Notes: generated by a model from the letters alone, not told the origin. A stretch of 64,000 nt of DNA from UBA4733 sp036734945 (GCA_036734945.1 DAIMXP010000002.1:1-64000), one strand, 5' to 3'; shown: positions 1 through 9,080, counted from the first letter of the stretch. Numbers and translations are program-made.

Positions 1-818
1 TGCCCGCCCGGCTCCACAAGCAATGGCACCTATATGATTTCTGAAAGCCCTCTAAAGTGGGCGGCGTGCAACTGGTCCTCGAACACGTAACCCCATTGCT
101 GCTTGGAAGGATCGGTGAGTTTCTGGGCATACGACAGGAACTGGTCCAGCGTGAAGTCGCCTTCCCAGGTCTGCGGCAGGTCCGGCAGACCGGCGGCCTG
201 GAACATCGTCCTGTTGTAAATGGTGTAGCGGGTGTCGGTAAAGGCGCAAAGGCCCCAGATCTTTCCTCCCCATTGGTAGGGTTGCTGGGAGGCGGGGTTG
301 ATGTTGCCGATGTTGAACTTGTCCTGATTGATATAGCTGGTGAGGTCGAGCACCATCCCTTTCGTCGCGACATCCTGCGCATTCGACGGACTTGCATAGA
401 TCACATCCGGCGACGTGCCGCCGGCGTATTCGACAGTGAGCTTGTCCCAGTACTGCTGACCCGGCGTGTAGTCCAGTTGGACGTGGACACTGGGGTTCTC
501 CTGTTGGAAGGCGGCAACTGCCTTGTTCCACGTTGGCAGGTTCGCCGCGGCGGTCCAGGTGTAGAAGTGGAGTGTGGTGGCGCTGCCGGCCGGCGCTGCC
601 TGAGCAGCCGCCGGCGCCGTGCTTGTGGCGGTCCCGGCCTGTGTTGCCACCGGAGCCGATGCTGTGGCTGAGCCGGCGCTAGTTGCCGTTACCGAGGCCT
701 GCCCAGTGCTTCCACCGCAGGCAGCGAGTAGCGGAATAAGGGCTGTCACTCCCGCTGTCGCCAGCAGCACTTGCAAAGCGGACCGTCGCGAAACCCTGGT
801 GCTATCGAAGGAACGCAT
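1..818 (-). pseudogene. ABC sugar-type solute-binding lipoprotein with in-frame TAG stop
   Basis: The N-terminal half of a family 1 extracellular solute-binding protein. The start is the ATG at 818, preceded by AGGAGG at 829-834; it is followed by a twin-arginine-like SRRSALQ segment, a hydrophobic stretch and the lipobox LLAACGG, then an Ala/Thr/Ser linker and a mature domain starting near TTLHFYTW. The reading frame hits TAG at 30-32 after about 262 codons, although such proteins usually run 420-480 residues. The same frame continues past the stop as VPLLVEPGG to the window edge. This matches IPLLWQAGG in the paralogue at 7464-8930, at the equivalent place after the shared QWGY segment. The stop therefore looks like a point nonsense mutation in place of an aromatic codon. 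Function (sugar or related ligand capture outside the membrane) is inferred from the family. Confidence 0.8.
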
Positions 819-856
819 CAACGAACTACCTCCTAGAACTACCCACGGCGAGGCTC

Positions 857-1238
857 TCAATACCCCGCCACTTTGTCGACGAGCCCCTCAAGCGGCTCGT
901 TGCCCAGCAGCTTGCCGATATTTCGACAGAAGCGATCGGCGCCCCTGTCGCGTGTGCCACGTATCAGCCCCGCCAGGTGGGGGTGATGATGACGTTGGGC
1001 ATGTGACGCAGCGGGTGATCCGCCGGCAGTGGTTCCGGGTCGGTGACGTCCAGCCCGGCCCCGGCAAGGCGGCCCTCTTGCAACGCCTGGACCAGCGCCG
1101 CTTGCACAACGTGCGTGCCGCGGCCGACGTTGATGCGGGGCTGGCCGCACTGATGCGCGCCTGTTGCTCCTCGGTAAGCCCCGCCTCCAGACGCACGGCA
1201 ACATGGAGGGCATCGGGGCGGGTAAAAGTGCTGGTCAC
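857..1238 (-). pseudogene. D-isomer-specific 2-hydroxyacid dehydrogenase remnant, internally deleted
   Basis: Pieces of an NAD-dependent 2-hydroxyacid dehydrogenase read in three frames. A GTG start at 1236-1238 with AAGGAG upstream opens a normal-looking N-terminus (MTSTFTRPDALHVAVRLEAG...). After about 32 codons the sequence jumps, out of frame, to the end of the nucleotide-binding domain: INVGRGTHVVQAALVQAL, then AGAGLDVTDPEPLP and PNVIITP. A second shift in a run of C bases (ITP/HLAGL) leads to HLAGLIRGTRDRGADRF and the end at 857. A complete enzyme is about 310-330 residues, so the middle (about 190 residues, including the GxGxxG loop) is gone. It lies between the GH-like gene and the broken lipoprotein gene. 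Confidence 0.82.
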
Positions 1239-1301
1239 TGCGTCAATCTCCTTTATGCAGTCAGAATGCTGGCGAAGCCAGAGAAGGGGCCTCCCGAACC
1301 A

Positions 1302-3386
1302 TCACTCCAGCACCACCATATCGAACAGCCCGAGCCGCGGTAGGGTCAAGGTGAGTCGTCCCTCAGTGACCTGGGCCGGAAGCGCCTCCCCGAGCTGAAC
1401 CGAGAAGGCCCGCGTGCAGCCGGACGGTGCCGCTACCTCAAGGCGAATGTCCCGAATCTCCAGGGGGTCATGGAATGACCGCTCCTGGTGGCCGGAGTAG
1501 TTGATGAGATGGAGAATCGTCCGTCCGGTTGCTTGTTGTTCGCCGACGACAACCTCCACCTGCGGCGGCGCGTTGGTGACCACCTGGCGGCCGCCTTTGG
1601 ATACCTGCTCCACCGCGTGAGCCAGCAGGGCGCGGTGCTCCGGCAGGCTGAGGTCGAAAAAGAGGGCGTCGACCGGCCAGGGGAAGTAGGCGGTGCGGCC
1701 CTGCCCGTAGCGCTGCCAGAGTAGCCCCGGCTGGTCCGTCTCGATGTCCCAGTACGTTTTCTCGGGCGGACCGTAGCGGGAGGGTGGGATCAGGGTCATT
1801 GCTGCCGTCGCGTCGGGGCGTGGCTCGACGTAGAGGAAGGCGCGGTCCAGGGCGACAAAGTCGGTGTCGGCAAAGCCCGGGATCTCGCCCGGTTGCAGGC
1901 GCAGATAGGCGGAGCGCATCGCCCCCGGCCCCTCCCGGCGGGCCAGCACGCGCGCGGCGCCGAGGGAGCGCAAGCCGAAGGCGGCGCGAGGCTTGCCTTC
2001 CGCATCGAAGGCGGCGGTGTCGTATGTGGCCACCAGGCCGCCGCCGCGTTCAACGTAGGCATCAAGGGCGGCGAGTTGCTCGTCGTCCAGTGTCGCCACG
2101 TTCGGCAGGACCAGGGCGTCGTAACGATCCAGTCGCCTATCACGGGCGGCGGCAACAATCAGGTCATCCGGCAGGATGTCGAACGGGATGTGCGACTCCA
2201 CCAGAGCGCGGAAGGCGCCGCGCCGGGCCTTCTGCACCTTGGCCACACCTTCGGCGCGGCCGTAGCGTTCTTCGCTGCGCAGCGAGCTGATGATCGCCAC
2301 TTTGGCCGCCGAGCGGAGCCCGGCGTAGTAGGCCTCGTTGTCGCGATGGAAGTGCAGCATAGTACGCACCATTGGGAAGTTTTTGCAGTCGGGCTGGTCC
2401 GGCGTGCCCACGACATAGGCGTAGGGATTGACGCCCTGGGCGATGGTCTGGGCCAGGTGCAAGCCGACCAGACCCGGCTGCTCGGCGGAGAAGCGGTAGG
2501 GAAGGTCCAGGAACATCACCGCGTTGATGACGACCGGCTTGTCCGGGTGCGCAGTGCGTGATTCCCGGGTGACTTCGCCGGCCCAGTAGACCCAGAGCGG
2601 CAGTGGCCGGTCGACTGCATTGTTGACCTCATGCATGATGACGTCCGGGTTCTGGCGCAGGATCAGGCAGACGTTCGGATTGCGCTCCTTAATGAAGCTG
2701 CGGATGCGCCCGGCGAGGTCCTCCAGCGTCTCACGCGTGTATTCCCGCCAGCGCAGGTAGGCCGGGTTACTCCAGTCCTCCGCTGCGGGCAACTCCAGGT
2801 CGTAGCGCTCCGTGAAGCGTCGCCGGCAATGCACGCACTGGCAGATGCCGTGATTGGTCCCGGAGTAGTCGCGTTGCGAGAAGTTGAACCAGTTGAAGAA
2901 GAAGCCGTCGACCGGGTAGCGCTCCAGCACCTCGCCCAGAATCTCGAAGGACTTTTCCTGATAATAGGGGCCGCTGGGGCAGGTGCTGTAGAACCCGTTG
3001 TAGATCTGGTGCTGGCCGGTCGCGCTGACGAAGCACCAGTCGGGATGCGCCTCGTAGACGTCCTGATGCACCTTGGAGAAGTCGGCGCGGGAGATCACCC
3101 GTACATCGTTAGCGTGGGCTTCCCGCACGGCGTCGCCGATCAGGTCGCCGCTCTGGCGCTCGCGCAACCAGGGGCTGGGATGTTGGAAGGGCAGCTTAGA
3201 GGGGTAGAAAGACACGATCCCGGCAGTGTTGAGCAGCCAGGCGTTGGCGCCCAGGTCTCGAATCTGCTGGACGACCTTGCGTTCGTCCAGTGCGGCGTCA
3301 ATCTCGCGAAGATTCGTCTGAAAGATGCGGAAGGGCTGATTCCACCAGCCTGTTGTTACCGGTACTACCGGCGCCGGAGTGTTCAT
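1302..3386 (-). CDS. Glycoside-hydrolase-like protein with trimerisation-type domain
   Basis: A 694-residue cytoplasmic protein with no signal peptide. The N-terminal part looks like a TIM-barrel glycoside hydrolase of the family 42 or 10-like kind: it starts WWNQPFRIFQTNLREIDA, has a HPDWCF segment, YPVDGFFFNWFNFS at a strand end, and a Cys-rich loop CQCVHC. The middle (about 430-560) resembles the class I glutamine-amidotransferase-like trimerisation domain of beta-galactosidases, with YDALVLPNVATLDDEQL and YVERGGGLVATYDT. The C-terminus is a beta-sandwich. The ATG at 3386 is chosen because it overlaps the stop of the Rieske gene in an ATGA quadruplet and gives a clean N-terminus; an upstream ATG at 3533 would lie inside the Rieske gene. 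Substrate is unknown; a role in processing imported sugars or glycosides is inferred from the transporter neighbours. Confidence 0.72.
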   Translation of the reverse strand: MNTPAPVVPVTTGWWNQPFRIFQTNLREIDAALDERKVVQQIRDLGANAWLLNTAGIVSFYPSKLPFQHPSPWLRERQSGDLIGDAVREAHANDVRVISRADFSKVHQDVYEAHPDWCFVSATGQHQIYNGFYSTCPSGPYYQEKSFEILGEVLERYPVDGFFFNWFNFSQRDYSGTNHGICQCVHCRRRFTERYDLELPAAEDWSNPAYLRWREYTRETLEDLAGRIRSFIKERNPNVCLILRQNPDVIMHEVNNAVDRPLPLWVYWAGEVTRESRTAHPDKPVVINAVMFLDLPYRFSAEQPGLVGLHLAQTIAQGVNPYAYVVGTPDQPDCKNFPMVRTMLHFHRDNEAYYAGLRSAAKVAIISSLRSEERYGRAEGVAKVQKARRGAFRALVESHIPFDILPDDLIVAAARDRRLDRYDALVLPNVATLDDEQLAALDAYVERGGGLVATYDTAAFDAEGKPRAAFGLRSLGAARVLARREGPGAMRSAYLRLQPGEIPGFADTDFVALDRAFLYVEPRPDATAAMTLIPPSRYGPPEKTYWDIETDQPGLLWQRYGQGRTAYFPWPVDALFFDLSLPEHRALLAHAVEQVSKGGRQVVTNAPPQVEVVVGEQQATGRTILHLINYSGHQERSFHDPLEIRDIRLEVAAPSGCTRAFSVQLGEALPAQVTEGRLTLTLPRLGLFDMVVLE

Positions 3387-3778
3387 ATGTGCAGCACCAG
3401 CAGGCCCTGCTCCACGCTGATCGGAAAGGTCTCCACCGAGGGGTCCTCCGGTTCCACCGTCACTTCGTAGGCTTTGACGCGCACGCGATGCGGGTTGAAA
3501 ATTGAGCGGCCAGTGGTCAGGTCGAACTCCCAACCATGCCAGGGGCAGCGCAATATCTCACCGTCCCGCCCCCACAGGTACTCACCGGGCTGCGACGGTA
3601 ATGTCATCCCCGTAATCCGGCCCAGGCACAGCGGGGCAGCCTGGTGCGGACAGCGGCTCAGGAGGGCGTAGTACTTGCCATGGACGTTGAACACGCCGAT
3701 GGAGCGCCCATTCACGTCTACAATTTTGCGATTGCCGGGAGTCACCTCAGCAGCGCGCCCCACAATGTGCCGGGCCAT
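3383..3778 (-). CDS. Rieske [2Fe-2S] ferredoxin-like protein
   Basis: A 131-residue Rieske domain. The two cluster-binding boxes are visible: CPHQ in SRCPHQAAPLC and CPWHGWEF, which supply the Cys-x-His pairs. There is no signal peptide or membrane helix, so it is a soluble electron carrier or the small partner of an oxygenase or reductase. The start at 3778 (ATG, with GGAGAG upstream) gives a standard-length protein; an earlier in-frame ATG at 3865 lies in the palindromic repeat. It is translationally coupled to the downstream GH-like gene (ATGA overlap) and follows three amidohydrolases, so it may take part in the same catabolic route. No oxygenase large subunit is present in the window. 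Confidence 0.85.
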   Translation of the reverse strand: MARHIVGRAAEVTPGNRKIVDVNGRSIGVFNVHGKYYALLSRCPHQAAPLCLGRITGMTLPSQPGEYLWGRDGEILRCPWHGWEFDLTTGRSIFNPHRVRVKAYEVTVEPEDPSVETFPISVEQGLLVLHI

Positions 3779-3814
3779 TTCTTGCTTCTCTCCTTCCCTG
3801 GGAACCTCACCCGA

Positions 3815-3965
3815 GGTTGACCTCACCCGCTCGCTGCCGAACCTCACCCGGCTCTGCGGAGCCACCCTCTCCTATGCGGAGAGGGTACGAAGATATGCCG
3901 CTCCTCGTACCAACCCTCTCCGTCCAGGAGAGGGTGCGAGCCTCAGCGAGCGGGTGAGGTCAACC
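3815..3965. repeat. Compound palindromic repeat, MITE-like
   Basis: A perfect 22-bp inverted repeat (3815-3836 and 3944-3965) encloses two small hairpins of identical sequence, ACCCTCTCC/GGAGAGGGT at 3864-3886 and 3913-3935, and a GGCTC/GAGCC hairpin at 3850-3863. The right arm overlaps the last codons and stop of the amidohydrolase gene at 3943. The whole unit could fold into a long cruciform. It may be a non-autonomous mobile repeat or an mRNA-stabilising element; it has no coding capacity. Confidence 0.85.
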
Positions 3966-5067
3966 GCTCCCCATACATCGCCAGCGCGTTCTCCACGAGC
4001 ACACGCCGACGCATCGTTTCTGGTATGTCATCAATCATCGCAAACGGATCCCCGTACTCCCAGTTGGGGTAGTTGCTGGAGAAGAGCAAGGTGCGCTCGG
4101 CTTCGACCATCTCCAGAATCTGCCGGAACTGCGGGGCAGGCATCGCCTCCAGGGGGTAGGTGGTGGAGTAAAAGTGCTCAAGGATGTAGCTGCTGGGCGG
4201 TTGCCGTACCCAAGGGGTCTCCGAGCGTTGCGCTTTCCAGTTCTTGTCGAAACGCCACATGATGTGGGGCAGCCAGGAGACGCCGCCTTCGTACAGCACG
4301 ACCTTGAGGGTGGGGAAGCGCACAAACACGCCTTCCGCCACCATGCTGGTGATGTGCGCCATGTAGCTCTGCGGCAGGGAGGCGTACCACTCGAAATAGG
4401 TGGAAGGGTGGCCGACTGCCGTCGCGGGCGAGGAGTTGCCGGCTCCCTCCCCGCCGATGTGCAGGGCCAGCGGCAGCCCGTGATGCACGCAAGCCTCGTA
4501 GATGGGGTGGTAGGCTGGGCGACCGAGCGGCGCTTCGCCGGCGCTGCAGAGTAGTACCTGCACCATCCCAGGGTCATCACCCAGGCGATCGATCTCAGCC
4601 ACCGCCTGGGCCGGGTCCTGTTGAGCGACCAGGATGGAACCCTTGTAACAGGTGAAGGGTCGCACCCATGTTTCCAGGGTCCAGTCGTTGACCCCTCTGG
4701 CGAGAGCGGAGGCGAGCGTGCCCATTGGCTGTACGCCCAGACTCAGGAGACTGCCGGTGAGTATGGCGATGTCGATGCCCTTGGGGTCCAGGTACTGCTC
4801 CTTGACCCAGCGCGGATCGGCCGCCGGATGCGGGGCCTTGCCGTTCTGAGCGGGGGGTAAGGGCACGTCACCGAAGCCGACGCCCACCTTCTTGAAGCCG
4901 TGGCGGGCCATTGGCGGGCCGCCGGCCTTGACCCGCCAGCGCAGGCCCTCGGGCACAAAAGGAGCCACGGCGCTCCAGTTGCTGATCTGGTGGTGCAGGT
5001 CGGTGTCGATGGCGCGCAGCCCCACGCGATCCAGCGGCCTGCTGAGGGCTTCGACGGTCGCCGTCAT
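3943..5067 (-). CDS. Amidohydrolase 2 family protein, altered active-site motif
   Basis: A 374-residue metal-dependent hydrolase-like TIM barrel (PF04909 type, the family of ACMSD and resorcylate decarboxylases). The N-terminal metal motif reads DTDLHH, and a mid-barrel His lies in LALHIGGEG. In its two upstream paralogues the conserved C-terminal motif is SDYPHWD; here it is SNYPNWE (residues 331-337, Asn codon at 4072-4074). The Asp that normally serves as metal ligand or base is therefore lost, together with the following His. The ATG at 5067 overlaps the stop of the upstream paralogue by 4 bases. It probably arose by tandem duplication and is either inactive, regulatory or changed in chemistry. 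Confidence 0.85.
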   Translation of the reverse strand: MTATVEALSRPLDRVGLRAIDTDLHHQISNWSAVAPFVPEGLRWRVKAGGPPMARHGFKKVGVGFGDVPLPPAQNGKAPHPAADPRWVKEQYLDPKGIDIAILTGSLLSLGVQPMGTLASALARGVNDWTLETWVRPFTCYKGSILVAQQDPAQAVAEIDRLGDDPGMVQVLLCSAGEAPLGRPAYHPIYEACVHHGLPLALHIGGEGAGNSSPATAVGHPSTYFEWYASLPQSYMAHITSMVAEGVFVRFPTLKVVLYEGGVSWLPHIMWRFDKNWKAQRSETPWVRQPPSSYILEHFYSTTYPLEAMPAPQFRQILEMVEAERTLLFSSNYPNWEYGDPFAMIDDIPETMRRRVLVENALAMYGERLTSPAR

Positions 5068-6191
5068 GCGTTGCGCCGATTCGGCTGCAGCAGCTTCGGC
5101 CCGTAGAGGTCCAGCACGTTGTCGACGAAGATGCGCCGCTTGAGTGCAGCGGGGAAGAAGGAGAACGCCTGCGTCGGGTTATCGAAGTCCCAGTGCGGGT
5201 AGTCGCTGGCGAAGACGACAGTCCTCTCCGCCCGTAGCATGGCGAACAGTTCCAGCAGGTGCCGGTGGTTGTCCGGCTCTTCGATCGGCTGGGTGCTGAA
5301 GTAGCAGTGGTCGAGGATGTACTCGCTGGGCAGACGCTTCAGGTAGGGTGTCTCCGCTTTGAGGGCCGGGTAGAGGCGGTCCAGCCGCCCCATGACGTAG
5401 GGCGCCCAACAGATGCCACCTTCGATGAAGGCGAACTTCAGCGAGCGGAACTCTTCGAAGACGCCCTCGGTGACCAGGCTGACGCAGTGCGCCATCATGG
5501 TCTGGGAGTGGTCGGTATGGAACTCCAGGTAGTGAGCGGGATAGCCGACGCTGGTGGGTGGGTTGGCGACGCCGGTGCCCTCGGCCCCGACGTGGATGGC
5601 AATTGGCAGGCCATGTTCTACTGCCGCGCGATAGATCGGCCAGTAGCACTTCTGGCCGTAGGGGATGCGAGCGGCGCTCGGCATCAGCACCTGCACCATG
5701 CCGGAGTCCTCGCCCAGGCGGTGAATCTCCTGCGCCGCGGCGTCGGCGTCGTGGGGCACGGCCAGGATGGCCCCTTTGTAGCAGACGTGCGGCCGCACCC
5801 ATTTGGCCAGCGTCCAGTCGTTATAGGCGCTGAACAGGGCGGCGAGCAGGCGATAATTGTGCTGGATGCCGGCGGTGACGATGGAGCCGGTGAGGACGCC
5901 GATGTCGATACCGAAGGGCGTCATCAGTTGGTCGATCACCCATTGCGGGTCGCCGGCGCAGAGGTTGTCGTCGGGGCGCACTGCAGTATCCATTCGGCCG
6001 GAGCCGGTGTTGGAGTAAGCGCGCCCGGCGAAACCGGTACCGCCTTCCAACCAGGGGTGCCAGGCGGAGGCCAGGAAGGGCTTCAGTTCATTGTAGCTGG
6101 GCAGGTCGTTGTGGACGTCGGTGTCGATCATCCGCAGCGCGGCGATCCGCTCGGCGGTGGTGACCGGTCGCTCCGCCGTTGCGATAGCCAT
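5064..6191 (-). CDS. Amidohydrolase 2 family protein
   Basis: A 375-residue PF04909-type amidohydrolase. Metal-binding features are DTDVHND near residue 24, a mid-barrel His in AIHVGAEG, HCVSLVTEGVF and the intact SDYPHWDF motif near the C-terminus. It is cytoplasmic with no signal peptide. The start is ATG at 6191, preceded by GAGGAGG. The gene lies 49 bases after one paralogue and overlaps the next by 4 bases, so all three should be co-transcribed. The family includes hydrolases and nonoxidative decarboxylases; the substrate cannot be read from the sequence. Confidence 0.88.
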   Translation of the reverse strand: MAIATAERPVTTAERIAALRMIDTDVHNDLPSYNELKPFLASAWHPWLEGGTGFAGRAYSNTGSGRMDTAVRPDDNLCAGDPQWVIDQLMTPFGIDIGVLTGSIVTAGIQHNYRLLAALFSAYNDWTLAKWVRPHVCYKGAILAVPHDADAAAQEIHRLGEDSGMVQVLMPSAARIPYGQKCYWPIYRAAVEHGLPIAIHVGAEGTGVANPPTSVGYPAHYLEFHTDHSQTMMAHCVSLVTEGVFEEFRSLKFAFIEGGICWAPYVMGRLDRLYPALKAETPYLKRLPSEYILDHCYFSTQPIEEPDNHRHLLELFAMLRAERTVVFASDYPHWDFDNPTQAFSFFPAALKRRIFVDNVLDLYGPKLLQPNRRNA

Positions 6192-6239
6192 GGGAACCTC
6201 CTCGTTATTCTATGAGAGGCAAACGTTGCAGAACGCCTC

Positions 6240-7325
6240 TTACAACCCGTACAAATCCCGGGCGTTCTGCTCGAAGATGCGTTGGTGCGTCGTCTCGGGC
6301 AGCGTCGGAAACGCCTCGGTTGGCGAATCGAAGTCCCAATGCGGGTAGTCGCTGGAAAACATCAGCACGTGCTCGGCATCCAGCATGTCGAAGATCTGGA
6401 GTAACTGCTTCGGGTTATCCGGTCGCTCCAGCGGTTGCGAGGTGATGCGCACATGGTCCGCCAGGTACTGGCTGGGCAGGCGTTTTACCCAGGGCACCTC
6501 TGAGCGCAGCGCCTTGTACTCGGCGTCCAGCCGCCAGAGGAGCGCCGGCAGCCAGGCGACTCCACCCTCCACCAACACTATCTTGAGGCCGGGGAAGCGC
6601 TCGAACACGCCTTCGGTGAGCATGCTGACCAGGTGGGCCTGGAAGGCCAGGGAGAGGCAGGTGTGCCACTCGATATAGTGAGTAGGGTAGCCGGGCGACG
6701 GCTGGACGTTGATGCCCATGCCGTCGGTGCCGGGGTGAATGGCGAAGGGCAGCCCGTGGCGGGCGCAGGCTTCGTAGATCGGGTAGTACTGGCGCTGACC
6801 GAACGGCGCACGGGCGCCCGAATCGGTCATAACCTGCACGAAATGGGGGTGGCTGGCCCAGCGCTCGATCTCGCGCGCCGCCGCCGGAGGGTCCTGGTGC
6901 GCGATGGTGATGGACCCCTTGAACGCGCCGTCCTGGTTGTAGCTGCCGAGCCAGGTCTCCGCCACCCAGTCGTTGTAGGCGGCGGCGATGGCAGTACCGA
7001 AATCGGGATCGGGCTGCAGGTTGCAGAAGGCACGCGGTAGCAGGATGGCGTGGGCCATGCCGTAGGTGTCGATGAGTTGTCGGCGGAGGAACTCCGGGTC
7101 GGTGCCGGGGCCACCACCGTTCGGTGGCTTGGAGTCCAGGCGGGCGCCGTGGACGGGGTTGCCGAAGAAGCCCCGCCCGCCGCCGCTGTAGCGGTCGCGC
7201 CAGGGCTGTGCCAGATGCGCTTTGATCTCGTCGATGTGCTTGGGTCCGGGGTGGACGTCGCAATCGATGATGCCAACCCGCTTAGACGCCGGGGCCAGCC
7301 GGGATAGTTCGTCTGTCTGGATCAC
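6240..7325 (-). CDS. Amidohydrolase 2 family protein
   Basis: A 361-residue PF04909-type amidohydrolase, first of three tandem paralogues in transcription order. It shows DCDVHPGP (metal motif), a mid-barrel His in AIHPGTDG, HLVSMLTEGVFERFPGL and the intact SDYPHWDF motif. It starts with GTG at 7323-7325, preceded by AAGGAGGAG. The first of the set and the second keep all expected active-site motifs, unlike the third. The upstream gap of about 140 bases to the lipoprotein gene may hold a promoter or terminator; no clear hairpin was seen. Confidence 0.88.
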   Translation of the reverse strand: MIQTDELSRLAPASKRVGIIDCDVHPGPKHIDEIKAHLAQPWRDRYSGGGRGFFGNPVHGARLDSKPPNGGGPGTDPEFLRRQLIDTYGMAHAILLPRAFCNLQPDPDFGTAIAAAYNDWVAETWLGSYNQDGAFKGSITIAHQDPPAAAREIERWASHPHFVQVMTDSGARAPFGQRQYYPIYEACARHGLPFAIHPGTDGMGINVQPSPGYPTHYIEWHTCLSLAFQAHLVSMLTEGVFERFPGLKIVLVEGGVAWLPALLWRLDAEYKALRSEVPWVKRLPSQYLADHVRITSQPLERPDNPKQLLQIFDMLDAEHVLMFSSDYPHWDFDSPTEAFPTLPETTHQRIFEQNARDLYGL

Positions 7326-7463
7326 TTTGCTCCTCCTTCAGCCATGCCTGCGTGCGATCGCCTCGCCATTGTGCCACGCCTTCCTGCGCTGGCTGAGCCA
7401 GGGCAGTTGAGGCAGATGGTACTCACGATTGACTCGTTGATGGCCGCCTTCGAACCACGGCAG

Positions 7464-8930
7464 TTATCCCTGAGAGTACTTCAGCAGCAACTGGGTGCCC
7501 TCCAGTTCCGCATCGGCCAGGGCCTGCTTCGGTGTCTTTTTGTTCTGATAGGCCGCTTGCAGTTCGGCGCCAATCTTGTCGGTTACCTCCTCGTAGCCAA
7601 CGAAAATCGGGATCGGCTGCGTGTCCTTGCGCTGCGCCTGCTCGATCACCACCTTCCAGTTGGGATCGGTCGAGTAGGGCGGCTTCTGCCAGTTGGCCGT
7701 GCGCACCGGCAGGTAACCGGTGGTCGAATTCCAGGTAAGGTCGCTCTGCTCACTGCCGATCCAGGCCAGCGTCTGCCAGACCTGGTCCGCATACTTCGTC
7801 CCCTTGAAGCCCCCGACATTGTTACCACCGATGATCACCGAGCGGTTGTCCGCCTTCAGCGCCGGCAGGAGGTGAGTGGAATACTTGAGGGTCGGCGCTG
7901 ACGTCGGATAGGCGGCGGTGACCCAACAGCCGTTGTGCCACTGACCGATTTTGTCGTTCTCCACGACCTTGTTGGTCGATATCCCTGGTGGCAGGCAGAC
8001 TTTGTACTTCCAGATGAGGTCGGTCTGGTAGGTCAGCGCCGTGATACCCGCGTCGCTGTTGAAGGCCAGCTTAGAACGGTCGGTGTTGGTGAATGCGCCG
8101 CCAGCCTGCCAGAGCAGCGGAATGAAGTCCCAGGTGCCGCTTTGCGAGGCGCCATAGTCGTAGAGCATGTAACCCCACTGTTGCTTTGCCGGGTCGGTCA
8201 ACTTCTGGGCATTCGTCACCTGCTCGTCCCAGGTCTGCGCCGGCTGCAGCCCTGCCTCCTTCAACAGCGTGTCGTTGACGAAGTAGTCCTCCACGAAGGT
8301 CGTAAAGGGCAGCGAGTAGGTCTTGCCCTTCCAATGGGCGGAATCCCAACGCGCCGTGCCGTACTTTTCGCTCGTGATGTCCTGCTGCTTACCGAGATAG
8401 GCGTCCAGGGGCAGCAAGACGCCGCGCACGGCGAACTCCGGGCTCCAGTAGTCTTTGATCCGGGCCAGATCGGGTCCGGTGTTGCCGGCCAGCGCCGTCA
8501 CCAGCTTCGTAAAGAGATCCTGCCAATCACCCAGCGACGTGATCTGAATCTCTTTAATCCCAGCAGCCGTTTGGTACAAGCCGGGCAGCACCTTGCCGGT
8601 GAGCACGTCGGCTTGCACCTTGCCGCCGATGATCCACATTTGAAGGGTCTGCCCGTTCGCGGCCGCGGCCGCCGGCGCTGTGGCGCTGGCGGTGACGACC
8701 GTCTTCGCCGTGGAGATAATGGCGGTGGTCGTGCTCGTTGCCGTTGCCACGCTGCTGCTGGTGGATGCCTTGGCGGCCGTGCTGTCGACAGCCGTGGTCG
8801 TCGCCGTCGTGCCTCCCCCGCAGGCGGCGAGCAGGGGGATGCCGAGAGAGGCCACGAGCAGGCCGGCGCCGCGCCGTACTAGCTGCCGACGGCTGATCGC
8901 ACCGTGATGGGGATATTGCTCACGTTCCAT
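7464..8930 (-). CDS. ABC transporter solute-binding lipoprotein
   Basis: A 488-residue family 1 extracellular solute-binding protein. The N-terminus has ISRRQLVRRGAG, a hydrophobic stretch and the lipobox IPLLAACGGG, followed by a long Thr/Ser/Ala linker to about residue 90. The mature domain contains typical segments such as QWGYMLYDYGAS and FIPLLWQAGGAF. The start is ATG at 8930 with AAAGGA about 11 bases upstream; the longer in-frame ATG at 9011 would give an atypical leader. It should sit on the outer face of the membrane and deliver a sugar-like ligand to permeases. No permease is adjacent; the only permease pair in the window is at 19.9-21.7 kb. Confidence 0.87.
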   Translation of the reverse strand: MEREQYPHHGAISRRQLVRRGAGLLVASLGIPLLAACGGGTTATTTAVDSTAAKASTSSSVATATSTTTAIISTAKTVVTASATAPAAAAANGQTLQMWIIGGKVQADVLTGKVLPGLYQTAAGIKEIQITSLGDWQDLFTKLVTALAGNTGPDLARIKDYWSPEFAVRGVLLPLDAYLGKQQDITSEKYGTARWDSAHWKGKTYSLPFTTFVEDYFVNDTLLKEAGLQPAQTWDEQVTNAQKLTDPAKQQWGYMLYDYGASQSGTWDFIPLLWQAGGAFTNTDRSKLAFNSDAGITALTYQTDLIWKYKVCLPPGISTNKVVENDKIGQWHNGCWVTAAYPTSAPTLKYSTHLLPALKADNRSVIIGGNNVGGFKGTKYADQVWQTLAWIGSEQSDLTWNSTTGYLPVRTANWQKPPYSTDPNWKVVIEQAQRKDTQPIPIFVGYEEVTDKIGAELQAAYQNKKTPKQALADAELEGTQLLLKYSQG

Positions 8931-9080
8931 CGCTGCCGTGGTCCTTTCACTGCATGTGACGCCAACGCCTGGCGGCCGGTGAGGCAGACCTGCTTTTCTG
9001 CCTTTCATCAAGACCTACCGGACGTTGTCGCCGTGAGTGTAGCAGGAAGCACGGGCCGGTATTTCGCACCCTATGGCTTT

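Noticed and set aside
9001..9080. Possible terminator between the lipoprotein and SDR genes
   Set aside because: No stem with T-run could be found on either strand.
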